Source of the DNA: Mycobacterium tilburgii
GTDB taxonomy: Bacteria; Actinomycetota; Actinomycetes; Mycobacteriales; Mycobacteriaceae
Reading direction: 5' to 3'
Assembly (NCBI RefSeq): GCF_902168065.1
Contig: NZ_LR655711.1
Span: 1-50,488, forward strand
Length of the DNA: 50,488 nt
Position 1 is the stretch's first letter, and each line of letters opens with the position of its first letter. Shown here piece after piece: positions 28,600 to 37,700 of this stretch. The notes beneath the pieces are model-generated. The model saw only the letters and a list, made by a program, of their open reading frames with translations, did not search any database and was not told the DNA's origin. Both the position numbers and the translations under genes were made by a program.

Positions 28600-29527
28600 G
28601 GCCGAGGTGGACATCGAGACCCGGGACTGCGCTGAACGGCATCTGGCGACGCTCGCCACGCAGTTCCGACCCGACCAGGTCGCCAAATTGGCTGACCGGC
28701 TTGCTGATTGCTTCAACCCCGGACGGCAACTAACGCGAGGAAGACCGGGCGCGGCGGCGCGGGTTGACGTTGGGCAGGCAGGACGTCGACGGGATGTCGC
28801 GGCTGACCGGGTGGCTGACCCCGGAGACCCACGCGACGGTCGAGGCGGTGCTGGGTAAGCTGGCGACATCCGGGACGTGCAACCCCGAGGACGACGCGCC
28901 GGTTGTCTACGGCCCGGCCGGTGACGCCAAGGCGCGTCGCGACGGCCGCACCGCCGCGCAGCGCAATCACGACGCGCTCGATGCCACGTTGCGCGCCGTG
29001 CTGGCATCGGGAAAGCTGGGGCAGCACAATGGATTACCCGCTACTATCATCGTGACCACCACGCTGCGGGACCTGGAAGCCGCCGACGGTACCGCATGCA
29101 CCGCCGGCGGAACCCGGCTGCCGCTGTCCGACGTGATCCGCCTGGCCCGCCACGCCCATCACTATCTGGCGATCTTCGAAAGACAACGCCGTGGGGCTCT
29201 ATCACGCCGACCGGTTGGCTTCGCCAGGGCAGCGAATTGTGCTGTACGCCACGGATCGTGGGTGTATCCATCCCGGCTGCGACGTGCCGGGCTACTGGTG
29301 CGAGGTGCACCACGTCGACGACTGGGCCAGGACGCACCGACCGACGGGCTTACCTTCGCCTGCGGAACCACCACAAACTCCTCGACGCCGGCTGGGTCAC
29401 GCGGAAGCGTGGGGACGGTGTCACCGAATGATTCCGCCGCCGCACCTCGACCGCGGGCAGCCGCGGGTGAACACCTTACCATCACCTGGACAAGCTGCTG
29501 GCCGGCGACGAAGACGGGGCGGCGTGA
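28600..29527 (+). pseudogene. 13E12-family (DUF222/HNH endonuclease) repeat gene, truncated and frameshifted
   Basis: The remnant begins [19 protein letters not shown] and continues [20 protein letters not shown] and AVLASGKLGQHNGLP, the DUF222 domain of the repeated mycobacterial REP13E12 proteins. After a shift near 29180 the HNH part is visible in another frame: GLYHADRLASPGQRI, DRGCIHPGCDVPGYWCEVHH and HKLLDAGWVTRKRGDG. The zinc/HNH residues CxxxGC and CEVHH are intact. The N-terminal part is missing and fused to the hydrolase remnant. These elements are targets for recombination and phage integration in M. tuberculosis. Confidence 0.8.
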
Positions 29528-29528
29528 G

Positions 29529-30629
29529 CTAGTCGGCAACGTTCGCCGCGGACCCGACGGCGTCGCGTAGCGACGCGAACCCGCCGTCGCGGAGCCGTTG
29601 GGCGAGGCCGTCGTGAATGTGCTTGGGCCACATGCCGCCCGAATAGACGAAGCCTGTGTAGCCCTGCAGCAGCGAGGCGCCGGCGGTGATTCGCTCCCAC
29701 GCGTCGTCGGCGGTTTCGATGCCCCCGACGCTGATCAGCACCAGCCGATCGCCGACCCGCCGGTAGAGCCGGCGCAGCATGTCGATGGCGCGGCGGGTGA
29801 CCGGCGGTCCGGAGATGCCGCCGGGGCCGAGCTCATCGACGCCCGGGGTGCGCAGGAAGTCGCGGGACACGGTGGTGTTGGTCGCGACGATCCCGGCCAG
29901 TCCCAGCTCGACGGCCAGGTCCGCGATCTCGTCGACGTCGGCGTTGGAGAGGTCCGGGGCGATCTTCACCAGCACCGGCACGGACGTTTCGGCCAGCACG
30001 CCGGACAGGATGGGCCGCAACGTCTCGACCGCCTGCAGGTCGCGCAGCTCCGGGGTGTTCGGCGAGCTGACGTTGACCACCAGGTACGACGCCAGCGGGC
30101 CGACCAACCGGGCACTGGCCCGATAGTCCTCGACCGCCTCGTCGGCGGGGGTCACCTTGGTCTTGCCGATGTTGACCCCGATCGGCACGTTGGGGCGGTG
30201 TCGCGCCAGCCGGACGGCGAGCTCCCCGGCGCCGTGATTGTTGAATCCCATCCGGTTGAGCAGCGCCCGATCGTCGGGCAGCCGGAACAGCCGCGGCGCC
30301 GGATTGCCGTGCTGCGGGTGCGCGGTGACGGTTCCCACCTCGGCGTAGCCGAATCCCAAAGCCCCCCAGGTGCGCAGACCCTTGCCGTCCTTGTCGAAGC
30401 CGGCGGCCAGGCCCAGCGGGGCGGGGAAGCGCACCCCGAAGACCGTGCTGGCCAGCGCCGGGTCGTGCGCGCCCAGCAGCCGGTACAGCAACCGTCGGGT
30501 CACGCCCAGGGCGGTCGCGCCGCGCAGGGCGGTAAACACCAGCGTGTGAATGCGTTCGGGCGGGAGCAGGAAAAACAGCCGGCGCAACAGGCTGTACAGG
30601 CTAACCGCCTGCCGCTGGCGCGCCGTCAC
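29529..30629 (-). CDS. pyrD: dihydroorotate dehydrogenase (quinone), class 2
   Basis: PyrD oxidises dihydroorotate to orotate in pyrimidine synthesis, passing electrons to membrane quinone. The 366 residues begin with an amphipathic membrane-binding helix ([16 protein letters not shown]), then [22 protein letters not shown], the catalytic-serine segment [22 protein letters not shown] and [15 protein letters not shown], followed by the FMN phosphate site [13 protein letters not shown]. The start (GTG) overlaps the stop of the upstream 84-codon gene by 4 nt, so lppL, this small gene and pyrD form one minus-strand operon. Confidence 0.95.
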   Translation of the reverse strand: MTARQRQAVSLYSLLRRLFFLLPPERIHTLVFTALRGATALGVTRRLLYRLLGAHDPALASTVFGVRFPAPLGLAAGFDKDGKGLRTWGALGFGYAEVGTVTAHPQHGNPAPRLFRLPDDRALLNRMGFNNHGAGELAVRLARHRPNVPIGVNIGKTKVTPADEAVEDYRASARLVGPLASYLVVNVSSPNTPELRDLQAVETLRPILSGVLAETSVPVLVKIAPDLSNADVDEIADLAVELGLAGIVATNTTVSRDFLRTPGVDELGPGGISGPPVTRRAIDMLRRLYRRVGDRLVLISVGGIETADDAWERITAGASLLQGYTGFVYSGGMWPKHIHDGLAQRLRDGGFASLRDAVGSAANVAD

Positions 30630-30880
30630 AGTTTCGGCTGGTCAAGATGCTCGTCGTTGATACGAGACTTCTTGCGGCGTAACAGCACTCGTCGGCTTCC
30701 GTCGGCGTAGAGACGCACCCTGGTCAGTTCCCACCCGCGATACTCCGCTTCGATGGACAGCCGGGTGGAGGCGCTGAGCCGCGTCACGTCCGGCGGCAGG
30801 CGCAACGGCGCCCATTCATAGTCGTCGGATATCTCCGTGTCCCAGCCTGCCGGGAGCCGACCCCACCACTGCGCGCTCAA
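30626..30880 (-). CDS. DUF5703-like small conserved protein
   Basis: This 84-residue soluble protein, starting [20 protein letters not shown], is rich in charged residues with [20 protein letters not shown] and RRKKSR near the end. It resembles a small actinobacterial family found next to pyrD; I believe this is DUF5703 but cannot confirm it. Both ends overlap neighbours by 4 nt (lppL upstream, pyrD downstream), which supports it as a real gene. Function unknown. Confidence 0.8.
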   Translation of the reverse strand: MSAQWWGRLPAGWDTEISDDYEWAPLRLPPDVTRLSASTRLSIEAEYRGWELTRVRLYADGSRRVLLRRKKSRINDEHLDQPKL

Positions 30881-31941
30881 CGGTTGCCCGCCGCGTGCTC
30901 GATGACCTGGATCCCTGCCCTGGAGCCTGACACCACGTACAGGGTGTCCGCTGCTTCGTCATAGGCCAACGAGTTGGGTTGCTGCACTGTTGGGTAACGC
31001 ACCTTTTCGACGGGAATTCCGGTTGCCAAATCGTAACCAATAACCATATTCGATGCGGTTTGTGACACCCAGGCCAATGTGCGCGAACCCGCCACTCCGT
31101 ACGGGTCCTGTCGCACCGGGTAGGCCTGCCGCAGGATCAGCGGGTCGACGCCGTACACCAGCAATTCGCCGCCGCGGGTGTCGGCCACCAGGACGCGGCC
31201 CGCCGCGTCGGCGGCCATTGTGGTGGCGCCCTCGCCGGCCCGCAGCGACTGGGCGGCCCGGCCGTCGGGATCGATCGTCGTCACCGAGGTCTGTCCCCGG
31301 TCCAGCACCACCGTCGTATTGCCTTGTGTGACAAGCCAATCCACCCTGGCGAAGATCTTGTTCCGCTTCTCGACCGTCGCGGTGCCCGCATCGGCGGGGT
31401 GCGCCGCCAGCGTGTACACGGCACCGTTGGCGCTGCCCAGCACCAGCTTGCCGTCGGCGCGGCGCACGATCGCGGTGAAGTCCACACTCGCGGAATCGGC
31501 GACGTCCACCCGGCTGGTGTGGCCGGTCGACACCTCGACCCGGAAGTAGCCGCCGCGGGTCGCGAGGTAGGCTGCGCCGCGGCCGTCGCCGGCCAGCGCC
31601 GTCGCCGGGCCGGGCAGCGCGATGACCCGCGGGGCGACTTGCGCCGGGCCGAGCACCGCGACGGTGGCCGGGACGGCCGGGTCGGGGCCGGGAGCCAGGA
31701 TCACCAGCTGATGGGCGCTGTTGTCGAAGATTGCCACGGCGGCGCGGCCGGGCAGCGGGTGCACCGTGCCGGCGGGCTGGACCGTTGCGGGCGGTGACTG
31801 CGCCGGGCGGGCCGCCTCGATGGTGGGCGGGGTGGTGTCGAGTGGATTCGACGAACAACCAGTCACCAACGTCAGCAAACTCAACGGTCCGATGACGGCG
31901 CGCTGAACTCGCCGTTTACCGATCCTATGGCGTGTTAGCAA
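30877..31941 (-). CDS. lppL: lipoprotein LppL, beta-propeller-like
   Basis: The 354 residues begin with a signal peptide and the lipobox LVTGC, acylated cysteine C29, then a Pro/Thr-rich spacer. The mature part shows repeated strand-turn units such as GDGRGAAYLATRGGYFRV, RRADGKLVLGSANGAVYTL and AADAAGRVLVADTRGGEL, consistent with an extracytoplasmic beta-propeller. It matches the LppL gene that lies beside pyrD in M. tuberculosis by position and general features. The role is unknown. It is the first gene of the pyrD operon. Confidence 0.85.
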   Translation of the reverse strand: MLTRHRIGKRRVQRAVIGPLSLLTLVTGCSSNPLDTTPPTIEAARPAQSPPATVQPAGTVHPLPGRAAVAIFDNSAHQLVILAPGPDPAVPATVAVLGPAQVAPRVIALPGPATALAGDGRGAAYLATRGGYFRVEVSTGHTSRVDVADSASVDFTAIVRRADGKLVLGSANGAVYTLAAHPADAGTATVEKRNKIFARVDWLVTQGNTTVVLDRGQTSVTTIDPDGRAAQSLRAGEGATTMAADAAGRVLVADTRGGELLVYGVDPLILRQAYPVRQDPYGVAGSRTLAWVSQTASNMVIGYDLATGIPVEKVRYPTVQQPNSLAYDEAADTLYVVSGSRAGIQVIEHAAGNR

Positions 31942-32051
31942 TAACCGACCTCGACGTGGCAGATGGGAAACTCACATTGTAAGGAACGGTTTCGCATCCA
32001 ACTGGGCCATGTTGCGCACGCCAGCCCGTTCTGGAGAGGTACCGTCGGAGT

Positions 32052-32357
32052 ATGACCGTCATGGCCGACTGGCGTGCCGCGTACAACAAGTTTGCTGTCG
32101 AGGACATCTCGACAGGAATTTTTGCAAGCGGCTACGGACAAGTTGGTGTTGGACGCACTTTTCGTTCCACCATATCGAGCACCGTTCGCTTGTCGTGGAA
32201 GTTTACCGGCCGCGCCTTTCCGGACCCGTTCCGCAGGCCGAAGACATGGTGGCCAGGGAGGTGCGCGGCCTGGTTGGTCTCGGACCTCATCGACGTGCGC
32301 AGGTTGACCGCTGCAGTGCGTGATTCCGTCGCCGCAGCGGTGCCCGTCGCTCGTTAG
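32052..32357 (+). pseudogene. Rv2137c-like conserved hypothetical, frameshifted
   Basis: A coherent protein can be assembled only by changing frame: MADWRAAYNKFAVEDIS, then EFLQAATDKLVLDALFVPPY, then LVVEVYRPRLSGPVPQAEDM and [20 protein letters not shown], and finally [19 protein letters not shown] before TAG 32355-32357. Two or three frameshifts are needed. The position, before uppP, matches the Rv2137c-Rv2136c order of M. tuberculosis from memory. Function unknown. Confidence 0.55.
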
Positions 32358-32397
32358 TCGCTGCGGATCGCGGCGGCCGGCCCCGGGTACGGTCGTC

Positions 32398-33242
32398 GTG
32401 ACTGCGGTGTTGGCGATGTCTTGGTGGCAGGTGGTCGTCCTGTCCGTCGTGCAGGGGCTGACCGAATTCCTGCCGGTTTCCTCCTCCGGGCACCCGGCGA
32501 GCGTGTCGCGGGTATTCTTCGCCGACGACGCCGGCGCGTCGTTCACCGCGGTGACGCAGCTCGGTACCGAGGCTGCGGTGCTGGTGTACTTCGCGCGGGA
32601 TATCTGGCGCATCCTCAGGGCCTGGTCCGCGGCCTGACCGCCGAGTCGCGGCGCGACCTCGACTACTGGATGGGCTGGTACGTCATCATCGGGAGCATCC
32701 CGATCTGTGTGCTGGGCCTGTATCTTCAAGGACGATATCCGTTCGGGGGTACTCAATCTCTGGGTTGTCGCCACGGCGATGGTGGCGTTCTCGGCGGTGA
32801 TTGCGCTGGCCGAGTATCTGGGTCGGAAGACCCGGCACGGCGAGCAGCTGAATTGGCGGGACGCTGGTTGTGGGGACGGCGCAATGCCTGGCGCTGATTC
32901 CCGGTGTTTCGCGGTCCGGGTCGACGATCAGCGCCGGCCTGTTTTTGGGGCTCGACCGTGAGTTGTCGGCGCGCTTCGGCTTCCTGCTGACTATTCCCAC
33001 GGTGTTCACCTCGGTGTTGCTCTCGATCCCGGACGCGTTTCACCCGGTGACGCGGGCATGAGCGCCACCGGCCCTCAGTGGGCGTGGCTATGCTGATCGC
33101 GTTCGTCATCGGCTTGTCCGCAGTGCCGTGGTTCCTGCGGTTCTTGGTTCAGCACAGCATGTATTGGTTCGTGGGTTACCGGGTGATCGTGGGAGGCGCC
33201 GTGTTGATCCTGCTGGCGACCGGGACGGTCGCGGCGACATGA
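32398..33242 (+). pseudogene. uppP: undecaprenyl (decaprenyl) pyrophosphate phosphatase UppP, multiply frameshifted
   Basis: UppP (BacA) recycles the polyprenyl pyrophosphate carrier of peptidoglycan synthesis. GTG 32398 opens [20 protein letters not shown] with the catalytic [14 protein letters not shown]. The frame stops at 32635-32637 and the rest appears in other frames: [20 protein letters not shown], then [20 protein letters not shown], then the second motif [20 protein letters not shown], then [19 protein letters not shown] and the C-terminus ending at TGA 33240-33242. About four frameshifts are needed. Both catalytic motifs are still readable, so decay is recent. The final TGA overlaps the next ATG. 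Confidence 0.9.
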
Positions 33243-33979
33243 CCGTCATCCTGTTGCGGCACGGCCGTTCGACCTCCAACACCGCCGGCACGCTGGCCGG
33301 CCGCTCGGAGGGGGTGCACCTCGACATCAAGGGCCGCGAGCAGGCCGCCGGGTTGATCAATCGCCTCGGCGACCTACCGATCCGCGCCGTGGTCACCTCA
33401 CCCCTGCTGCGCTGCCGCCGCACGATCGAACCGCTGGCCGAGCTGCTGTGCCTGGAGCCGCTGGTGGAGGAGCGTCTCGCCGAGGTGGACTACGGCAACT
33501 GGACGGGCCGCAAGATTAACGAGCTGGCCGAGGAGGAGCTGTGGTGGGTGGTGCAGGCGCATCCCAGCGCCGCGGTGTTTCCCGGCGGTGAAGGGTTGGC
33601 GCAGGTGCAGGCCCGCGCGGTGGCCGCGGTGCGAGAACACGACCAGCGGCTCGGTGCAGAGCACGACGGTGACGCGCTGTGGGTGGCTTGCACGCATGGT
33701 GACGTGATCAAGTCGCTGATCGCCGACGCGTATGGCATGCACCTGGACGGCTTCCAGCGCATCACGGCCGACCCGGCCTCGGTGAGTGTCATCCGGTACA
33801 CCCCGCTGCGCCCGTTCGTGCTGCATGTCAACCACACCGGTGGCAGGCTGGCCGCCGGGCTGCGGGCCGGGCCCCCGCCCAAGAGCGACTCCGACGGCGA
33901 CAAAGCCGAAGAGCCGCAACAACAGCCGACCGGCGCGGTGCCGTCCAGCGACGCTGTGGTCGGTGGGCCGACGGATTGA
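33239..33979 (+). CDS. histidine phosphatase (phosphoglycerate-mutase superfamily)
   Basis: ATG 33239 overlaps the uppP stop and gives 246 residues starting [14 protein letters not shown], the phosphohistidine motif R7-H8-G9. The second catalytic histidine is in VACTHGDVI (about residue 158), and the acid is in [10 protein letters not shown]. This is the Rv2135c-type histidine phosphatase; the substrate is unknown and a mutase role is unlikely by family trend. The last 40 residues are Pro/Ser/Asp rich. It is intact although the gene before it in the operon is destroyed. Confidence 0.9.
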   Translation: MTVILLRHGRSTSNTAGTLAGRSEGVHLDIKGREQAAGLINRLGDLPIRAVVTSPLLRCRRTIEPLAELLCLEPLVEERLAEVDYGNWTGRKINELAEEELWWVVQAHPSAAVFPGGEGLAQVQARAVAAVREHDQRLGAEHDGDALWVACTHGDVIKSLIADAYGMHLDGFQRITADPASVSVIRYTPLRPFVLHVNHTGGRLAAGLRAGPPPKSDSDGDKAEEPQQQPTGAVPSSDAVVGGPTD

Positions 33980-34051
33980 TACGGGTTTTCTGATGCCGCA
34001 ATTGGATCGAATCGCACTGCGACGGCAACAGCCGGTATTTTGGGAGATGTT

Positions 34052-34639
34052 ATGCCTCGCGCAATTCACGTATTCCGCACTCCCGACCGCTTCGTGGCCG
34101 GGACCGTCGGCCAGCCCGGAAATCGCACCTTCTATATCCAGGCGGTCGGCGACTCCCGGGTCGTCTCGGTGGTGCTGGAAAAGCAACAGGTCGCGGTGCT
34201 GGCCGAACGTATCGGCGCGCTGTTGCTAGAGGTGAATCGGCGGTTCGGCACACCGGTCCCGCCGGAACCCTCCGAGATTGACGACCTCAACCCGCTCATC
34301 ACCCCGGTCGACGCGGAATTCCGGGTCGGCACCATGGGCCTGGGCTGGGATTCGGAGGCGCAAACCGTGGTGGTCGAGCTGCTGGCGGTCACCGACGCCG
34401 AATTCGACGCCTCGGTGGTGCTCGATGATACCGACGAAGGTCCCGACGCGGTGCGCGTGTTCTTGACCCCGGAGTCGGCGCGCCAGTTCGCCACTCGGTC
34501 CACGCGCGTGATCTCGGCAGGGCGTCCGCCCTGCCCGCTGTGCGATGAGCCGCTGGATCCGGAGGGGCATATCTGCGCGCGCGCGAACGGATACAAGCGC
34601 GGCGCGCTGCTCGGGCCAGACGATGAACCCGAGGAATGA
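34052..34639 (+). CDS. DUF3090 family protein
   Basis: ATG 34052 gives 195 residues starting MPRAIHVFRTPDRFVAGTVG, the conserved start of the DUF3090 family; an upstream TTG at 34040 is less likely. The C-terminal part has CPLCDEPLDPEGHIC, a probable zinc-binding Cys/His cluster. The gene is found next to the histidine phosphatase and SCO1664-type gene across actinobacteria, so the three may act together; function is unknown. It overlaps the next (broken) gene by 17 nt. Confidence 0.9.
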   Translation: MPRAIHVFRTPDRFVAGTVGQPGNRTFYIQAVGDSRVVSVVLEKQQVAVLAERIGALLLEVNRRFGTPVPPEPSEIDDLNPLITPVDAEFRVGTMGLGWDSEAQTVVVELLAVTDAEFDASVVLDDTDEGPDAVRVFLTPESARQFATRSTRVISAGRPPCPLCDEPLDPEGHICARANGYKRGALLGPDDEPEE

Positions 34640-35175
34640 CGAACGCGAGATCTTGCGGAACGGCGAGCTGACGGTTCTCGGGCGGATCCGCTCGGCTAGC
34701 AACGCCACCTTCCTGTGTGAGTCGACGCTCGGCGAGACCAGCGTGCACTGCGTGTACAAGCCGGTGGCCGGCGAGGCGCCTCTGTGGGGTTTCCGGACAG
34801 GACGCTGGCCGGACGCGAACTGTCAGCCTATCTGGTGTCCGCGCACCTGGGCTGGAACCTGGTTCCTTACACCATCATTCGGCACTGGCATGCCGGTCCG
34901 GGCATGCTGCAGCAGTGGATCCAGCATCCCGGCGAGGCGGTGGACGCCGATCCGCGGTCGGGGTCGGATCCGGTCGACTTGTTTCCCGCCGGCCAGCCGC
35001 GGCCGGGGTATCTGCCGGTGTTGCTGACGTAGGACTATGCCGGCGACGAGGTCATCCTGATGCGTGCCGATGACATCCGGCTGTGGCGGATGGCGATGTT
35101 CGACGTGCTAGTCAACAGCGCCGACCGCAAGGGCGGGCAGATTCTGCGCGATCTGGACGGCCACATCTACCCGGG
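34623..35175 (+). pseudogene. SCO1664 family (kinase-like fold) protein, frameshifted and truncated
   Basis: ATG 34623 reads MNPRNDEREILRNGELTVLG and SNATFLCESTLGETSVHCVY up to about 34785. After a frameshift the family sequence continues GTLAGRELSAYLVSAHLGW, MLQQWIQHPGEAVDAD and YLPVLLT, where a TAG at 35031-35033 interrupts T-DYAGDEV. Then LWRMAMFDVLVNSADRKGGQ and LRDLDGHIY follow. After about 35175 the family sequence ends and the antisense carboxylic acid reductase/P450 remnants begin, so the last third is missing. It corresponds to Rv2133c of M. tuberculosis from memory. Confidence 0.8.
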
Positions 35176-35302
35176 ACCACAATTTGGCATAGCTGATGAA
35201 TCTCGAATCGTGGCAAGGAAGTTCAGCGTGGAGCGGCCGGTGACGGGATCGGTGACCACCTCGCGGACACGCTGCCCCAACGCCGGCTGATCGGCATAGC
35301 CC
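35168..35302 (-). pseudogene. carboxylic acid reductase (FadD9-like) N-terminal fragment
   Basis: On the minus strand the sequence reads GYADQPALGQRVREVVTDP, VTGRSTLNFL, then LPRFE and ISYAKLWSRVDV in shifted frames. This matches, from memory, the N-terminal segment of mycobacterial carboxylic acid reductase/FadD9 (GYADRPALGQR, TDPDSGRT, LLPRFETITYRELW). Only about 45 codons remain, with two frameshifts. It is fused upstream to the P450 remnant after VEDIDVGG and runs at its other end into the antisense SCO1664 remnant. Confidence 0.7.
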
Positions 35303-36213
35303 GCCGCCCACGTCGATGTCTTCAACGGCGATGCGGCGCTGACCGGTCTGGATGATGCTGAGATACCGCATGAGTTCCTCGACCGCAGTCGCGATCACCT
35401 TCGGATCCTCGGTGTCGCAGAGCAATTGCCGCTGGTCGGGGTACTCGAGTAACGCCGCGATGCTCAGGCTGATCATGTTCGCGGTCGTCTCGTGACCGGC
35501 GATCAGCACACCGAGGGCGAGTTGGGCCGCCTCGCGCACGCTGAGTTCGTCGGCGTTGACGCGCTCCGCCAGGTCGGAAACCAGATCCTTGGAAGGGTTC
35601 TCCATCCGCGTGCGGATCAGCTTGGCTATGTACTTCGCCAGTGAGGCGGCGCCTCTTCGGTCGCGTAGCGCCCGGCGCCCCGCTGCGCCTGCTCCTGAAA
35701 GAAATCCGCATCTTCATACGGAACGCCAACGGCTCGCTGATCACCAGTGACGGCACCGGCAGCGCTAGGGTACTGACGACGTCGCCCGGCGTGGGGCCGG
35801 CCAGTAGCGCGTCGATTCGCTCGTCGACGATCTTCTGCACGGGCGGGACGCAACCCTTCAACACGCCTGAAGGTGAACGGTTTTGACAATATCCGGCGGT
35901 AGCGGGTGTGCTCCTCGGCGTTGGAGGTGAACACCGAACGGTGCCGCTTGTGCACGGTTGCCCATTCCCTCGTTCCAGTGCGGGTGTCTGGGCAGCCGGT
36001 CGTCGACGCTGGTGCGCGCATCGGTGAACAGTGTCCGGATGGCCTCGTAACCGTGAATCAGCCATGGCGTGCTGCCATCCCAGATCCGCACCCGGATGAG
36101 CTGCCTAGTCTTGTTGAGCGCCAACGATTCCGGGGGGGCGAGAGGACAACGCGGGTCCCGTGTCATGGGAAGTCGGGGACTTCGGTGGCGGCAGCGGTCG
36201 AGATGTCGGTCAT
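35300..36213 (-). pseudogene. cytochrome P450, frameshifted and truncated
   Basis: ATG at 36213 reads MTDISTAAATEVPDFP and is lost at once by a one-base deletion, continuing MTRDPRCPLAPPESLALNKT, RVRIWDGSTPWLIHGYEAIR and DDRLPRHPHWNEGM. Other frames give RYRRILSKPFTFRRVEGLRP, VSTLALPVPSLVIS, FFQEQA, then LVSDLAERVNADELSVREAA, the I-helix oxygen-binding motif AGHETTAN and the K-helix ExxR in EELMRYLSI. The sequence ends at AVEDIDVGG. The meander and the haem-binding cysteine loop are missing, replaced by the carboxylic acid reductase fragment. At least four frameshifts. Confidence 0.88.
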
Positions 36214-36236
36214 CGTGCTCCTCGCTGGTTTCGGGG

Positions 36237-36898
36237 TCAGTCACCCGCCGCGTTCACGTGCACCGGCGCTCGCCATAGTCCGATTGCGTCGATCAACCCC
36301 TCGCCGGCCACGGGCCAGCTGGACCGTGCGCGCGGCGCGTGCTCTGCCAGGCGCCTTCGTGCTCGGCGCAGGTGTGCATCAACAGGTTTCGGACCATTAC
36401 GATCCACTCGGAGCGCACCCGTTTGGGCAGATTCGGCAGGTACCGGTTGATGCCCTCGATGCTGCGCACCAGCTTCGGGTACGCCAGCGCGTCCTTGGTG
36501 ACGACGTGGCGATAGGTCGGGTCGGCCATCGCCTGGGTGGTGAACCGCGCACACCAGCTGGGGGTGCCCAACGCGGCCAGATGGTCGGTGAGTGGCCGCA
36601 CCAAAATGCTGACCCAGTCCCGCAACTCGGTCGAATCGCCGATCTCGTGTAACATCTGCGCCCGCAGCTCTTCGATCGGTTCATGGTGTTTGCTTTCGAT
36701 CGCTCGCAGCAGTTCGATCCTGGTGCCGAAGTGGTAACACACCGCGGCGCCGGCCGCCTCGCTGATCTGCCGGTTGGACACGGCATACATGCCGCGCTCG
36801 GCGAATAGCCACTCGGCGGCCGACAGAATCGCTTCACGGGTACCCGTCGACCGCTGCGGTCGCATCGTCGGTTCGGCTTTCACCGCCTTAACAAACAC
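36237..36898 (-). CDS. TetR-family transcriptional regulator with 3' frameshift
   Basis: The start is GTG 36898 (or ATG 36865, beginning MRPQRSTGTREAIL). The N-terminal helix-turn-helix is intact: AILSAAEWLFAERG, QISEAAGAAVCYHFG. The rest is a helical ligand-binding domain with RPLTDHLAALGTPSWCARFT. After EHEGA at about 36345 the frame shifts by one: the present frame ends at 36293 with 201 residues, while the family-like end LAEHAPRARSSWPVAGEGLI then GLWRAPVHVN lies in another frame ending at 36237. The DNA-binding part could still work. It is divergent from nothing obvious; the neighbouring P450 may have been its target. Confidence 0.75.
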
Positions 36899-36965
36899 CG
36901 CCCCCAGGATTAAATCAAGAAGTTTATTTAACGGCGTGCCGCGCAGCGCGGGAAGCGGCGCAGGT

Positions 36966-37595
36966 TCAGCCGCCGAGCCCCTTCTTGACCGCGTCGTCTT
37001 GCTTCTGGCCGACGTCGCTGACGAAGTCGGGCGGCGGAAGCGTGTCGGCGGGGCCGTCGAACTCCATCATCACCAAGACCTTGCCCTCGGTGAACAGCAG
37101 TGCCGCAATGCCTTTCGAATTGTCGGTGGAATTCCCGGAAACCAGCGTTCCGTCGGTGCCGACCTTGACCGGATCGGTGGCCGGGTGCTTGATGATGCCC
37201 CCTTGTCCCGATTTCGCGACGTTTAATGCGGCGGTCGCGGCGCCCGGATCGTCGTAGACCTGGATCGTGTCCGTGATGACGTGGCTGTTGTCCTGGGTGC
37301 TGAACACGACGGACGCGCCGGGCTGGCCGTTCGGGTTGCTGGTCGGCGGCGCCGCCGTGAAGGGGACCGGGGCGTCGATGTCGCTGGCCTGAATCAGCCA
37401 CGCCGTGTAGTCGTTGGGTTGTACCGGCACTGGGGCGGCCGAGGATGTCGGCGCCGGAGCGGCCGCAGAGGTCGATGAGGTGGCCAATCCCGACTTGGTC
37501 GGCGCACTGGTTTTGTTGCCGCCACAGCCGGTGACCGTCAGCGCCAGCGCCGTCACGCCGATGACTCCCGCGACCACTGATTGTGAAAGCCTCAT
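36966..37595 (-). CDS. putative lipoprotein
   Basis: The 209 residues begin MRLSQSVVAGVIGVTALALT with lipobox VTGC, acylated cysteine C24, then a Thr/Ser/Ala/Pro-rich linker (about 30-58). The mature domain contains VQPNDYTAWLIQASDIDAPV, SVVFSTQDNSHVITDTIQVY and LVSGNSTDNSKGIAALLFTE, and looks like a small alpha/beta extracytoplasmic domain. I do not recognise the family beyond mycobacterial lipoproteins of this type. An AAAGGAG SD precedes ATG 37595. It lies about 105 bp after the sigma factor gene on the same strand. Confidence 0.8.
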   Translation of the reverse strand: MRLSQSVVAGVIGVTALALTVTGCGGNKTSAPTKSGLATSSTSAAAPAPTSSAAPVPVQPNDYTAWLIQASDIDAPVPFTAAPPTSNPNGQPGASVVFSTQDNSHVITDTIQVYDDPGAATAALNVAKSGQGGIIKHPATDPVKVGTDGTLVSGNSTDNSKGIAALLFTEGKVLVMMEFDGPADTLPPPDFVSDVGQKQDDAVKKGLGG

Positions 37596-37700
37596 CGCAT
37601 AGTGCTCCTTTGGGCTAGGTCAGGCGACGGGGTCGGTGACACCCCAAGGGCACAGTACAGTGCAGGCGCCGTCGGGCCGCCCAGGCACGATTTTTGCAGG

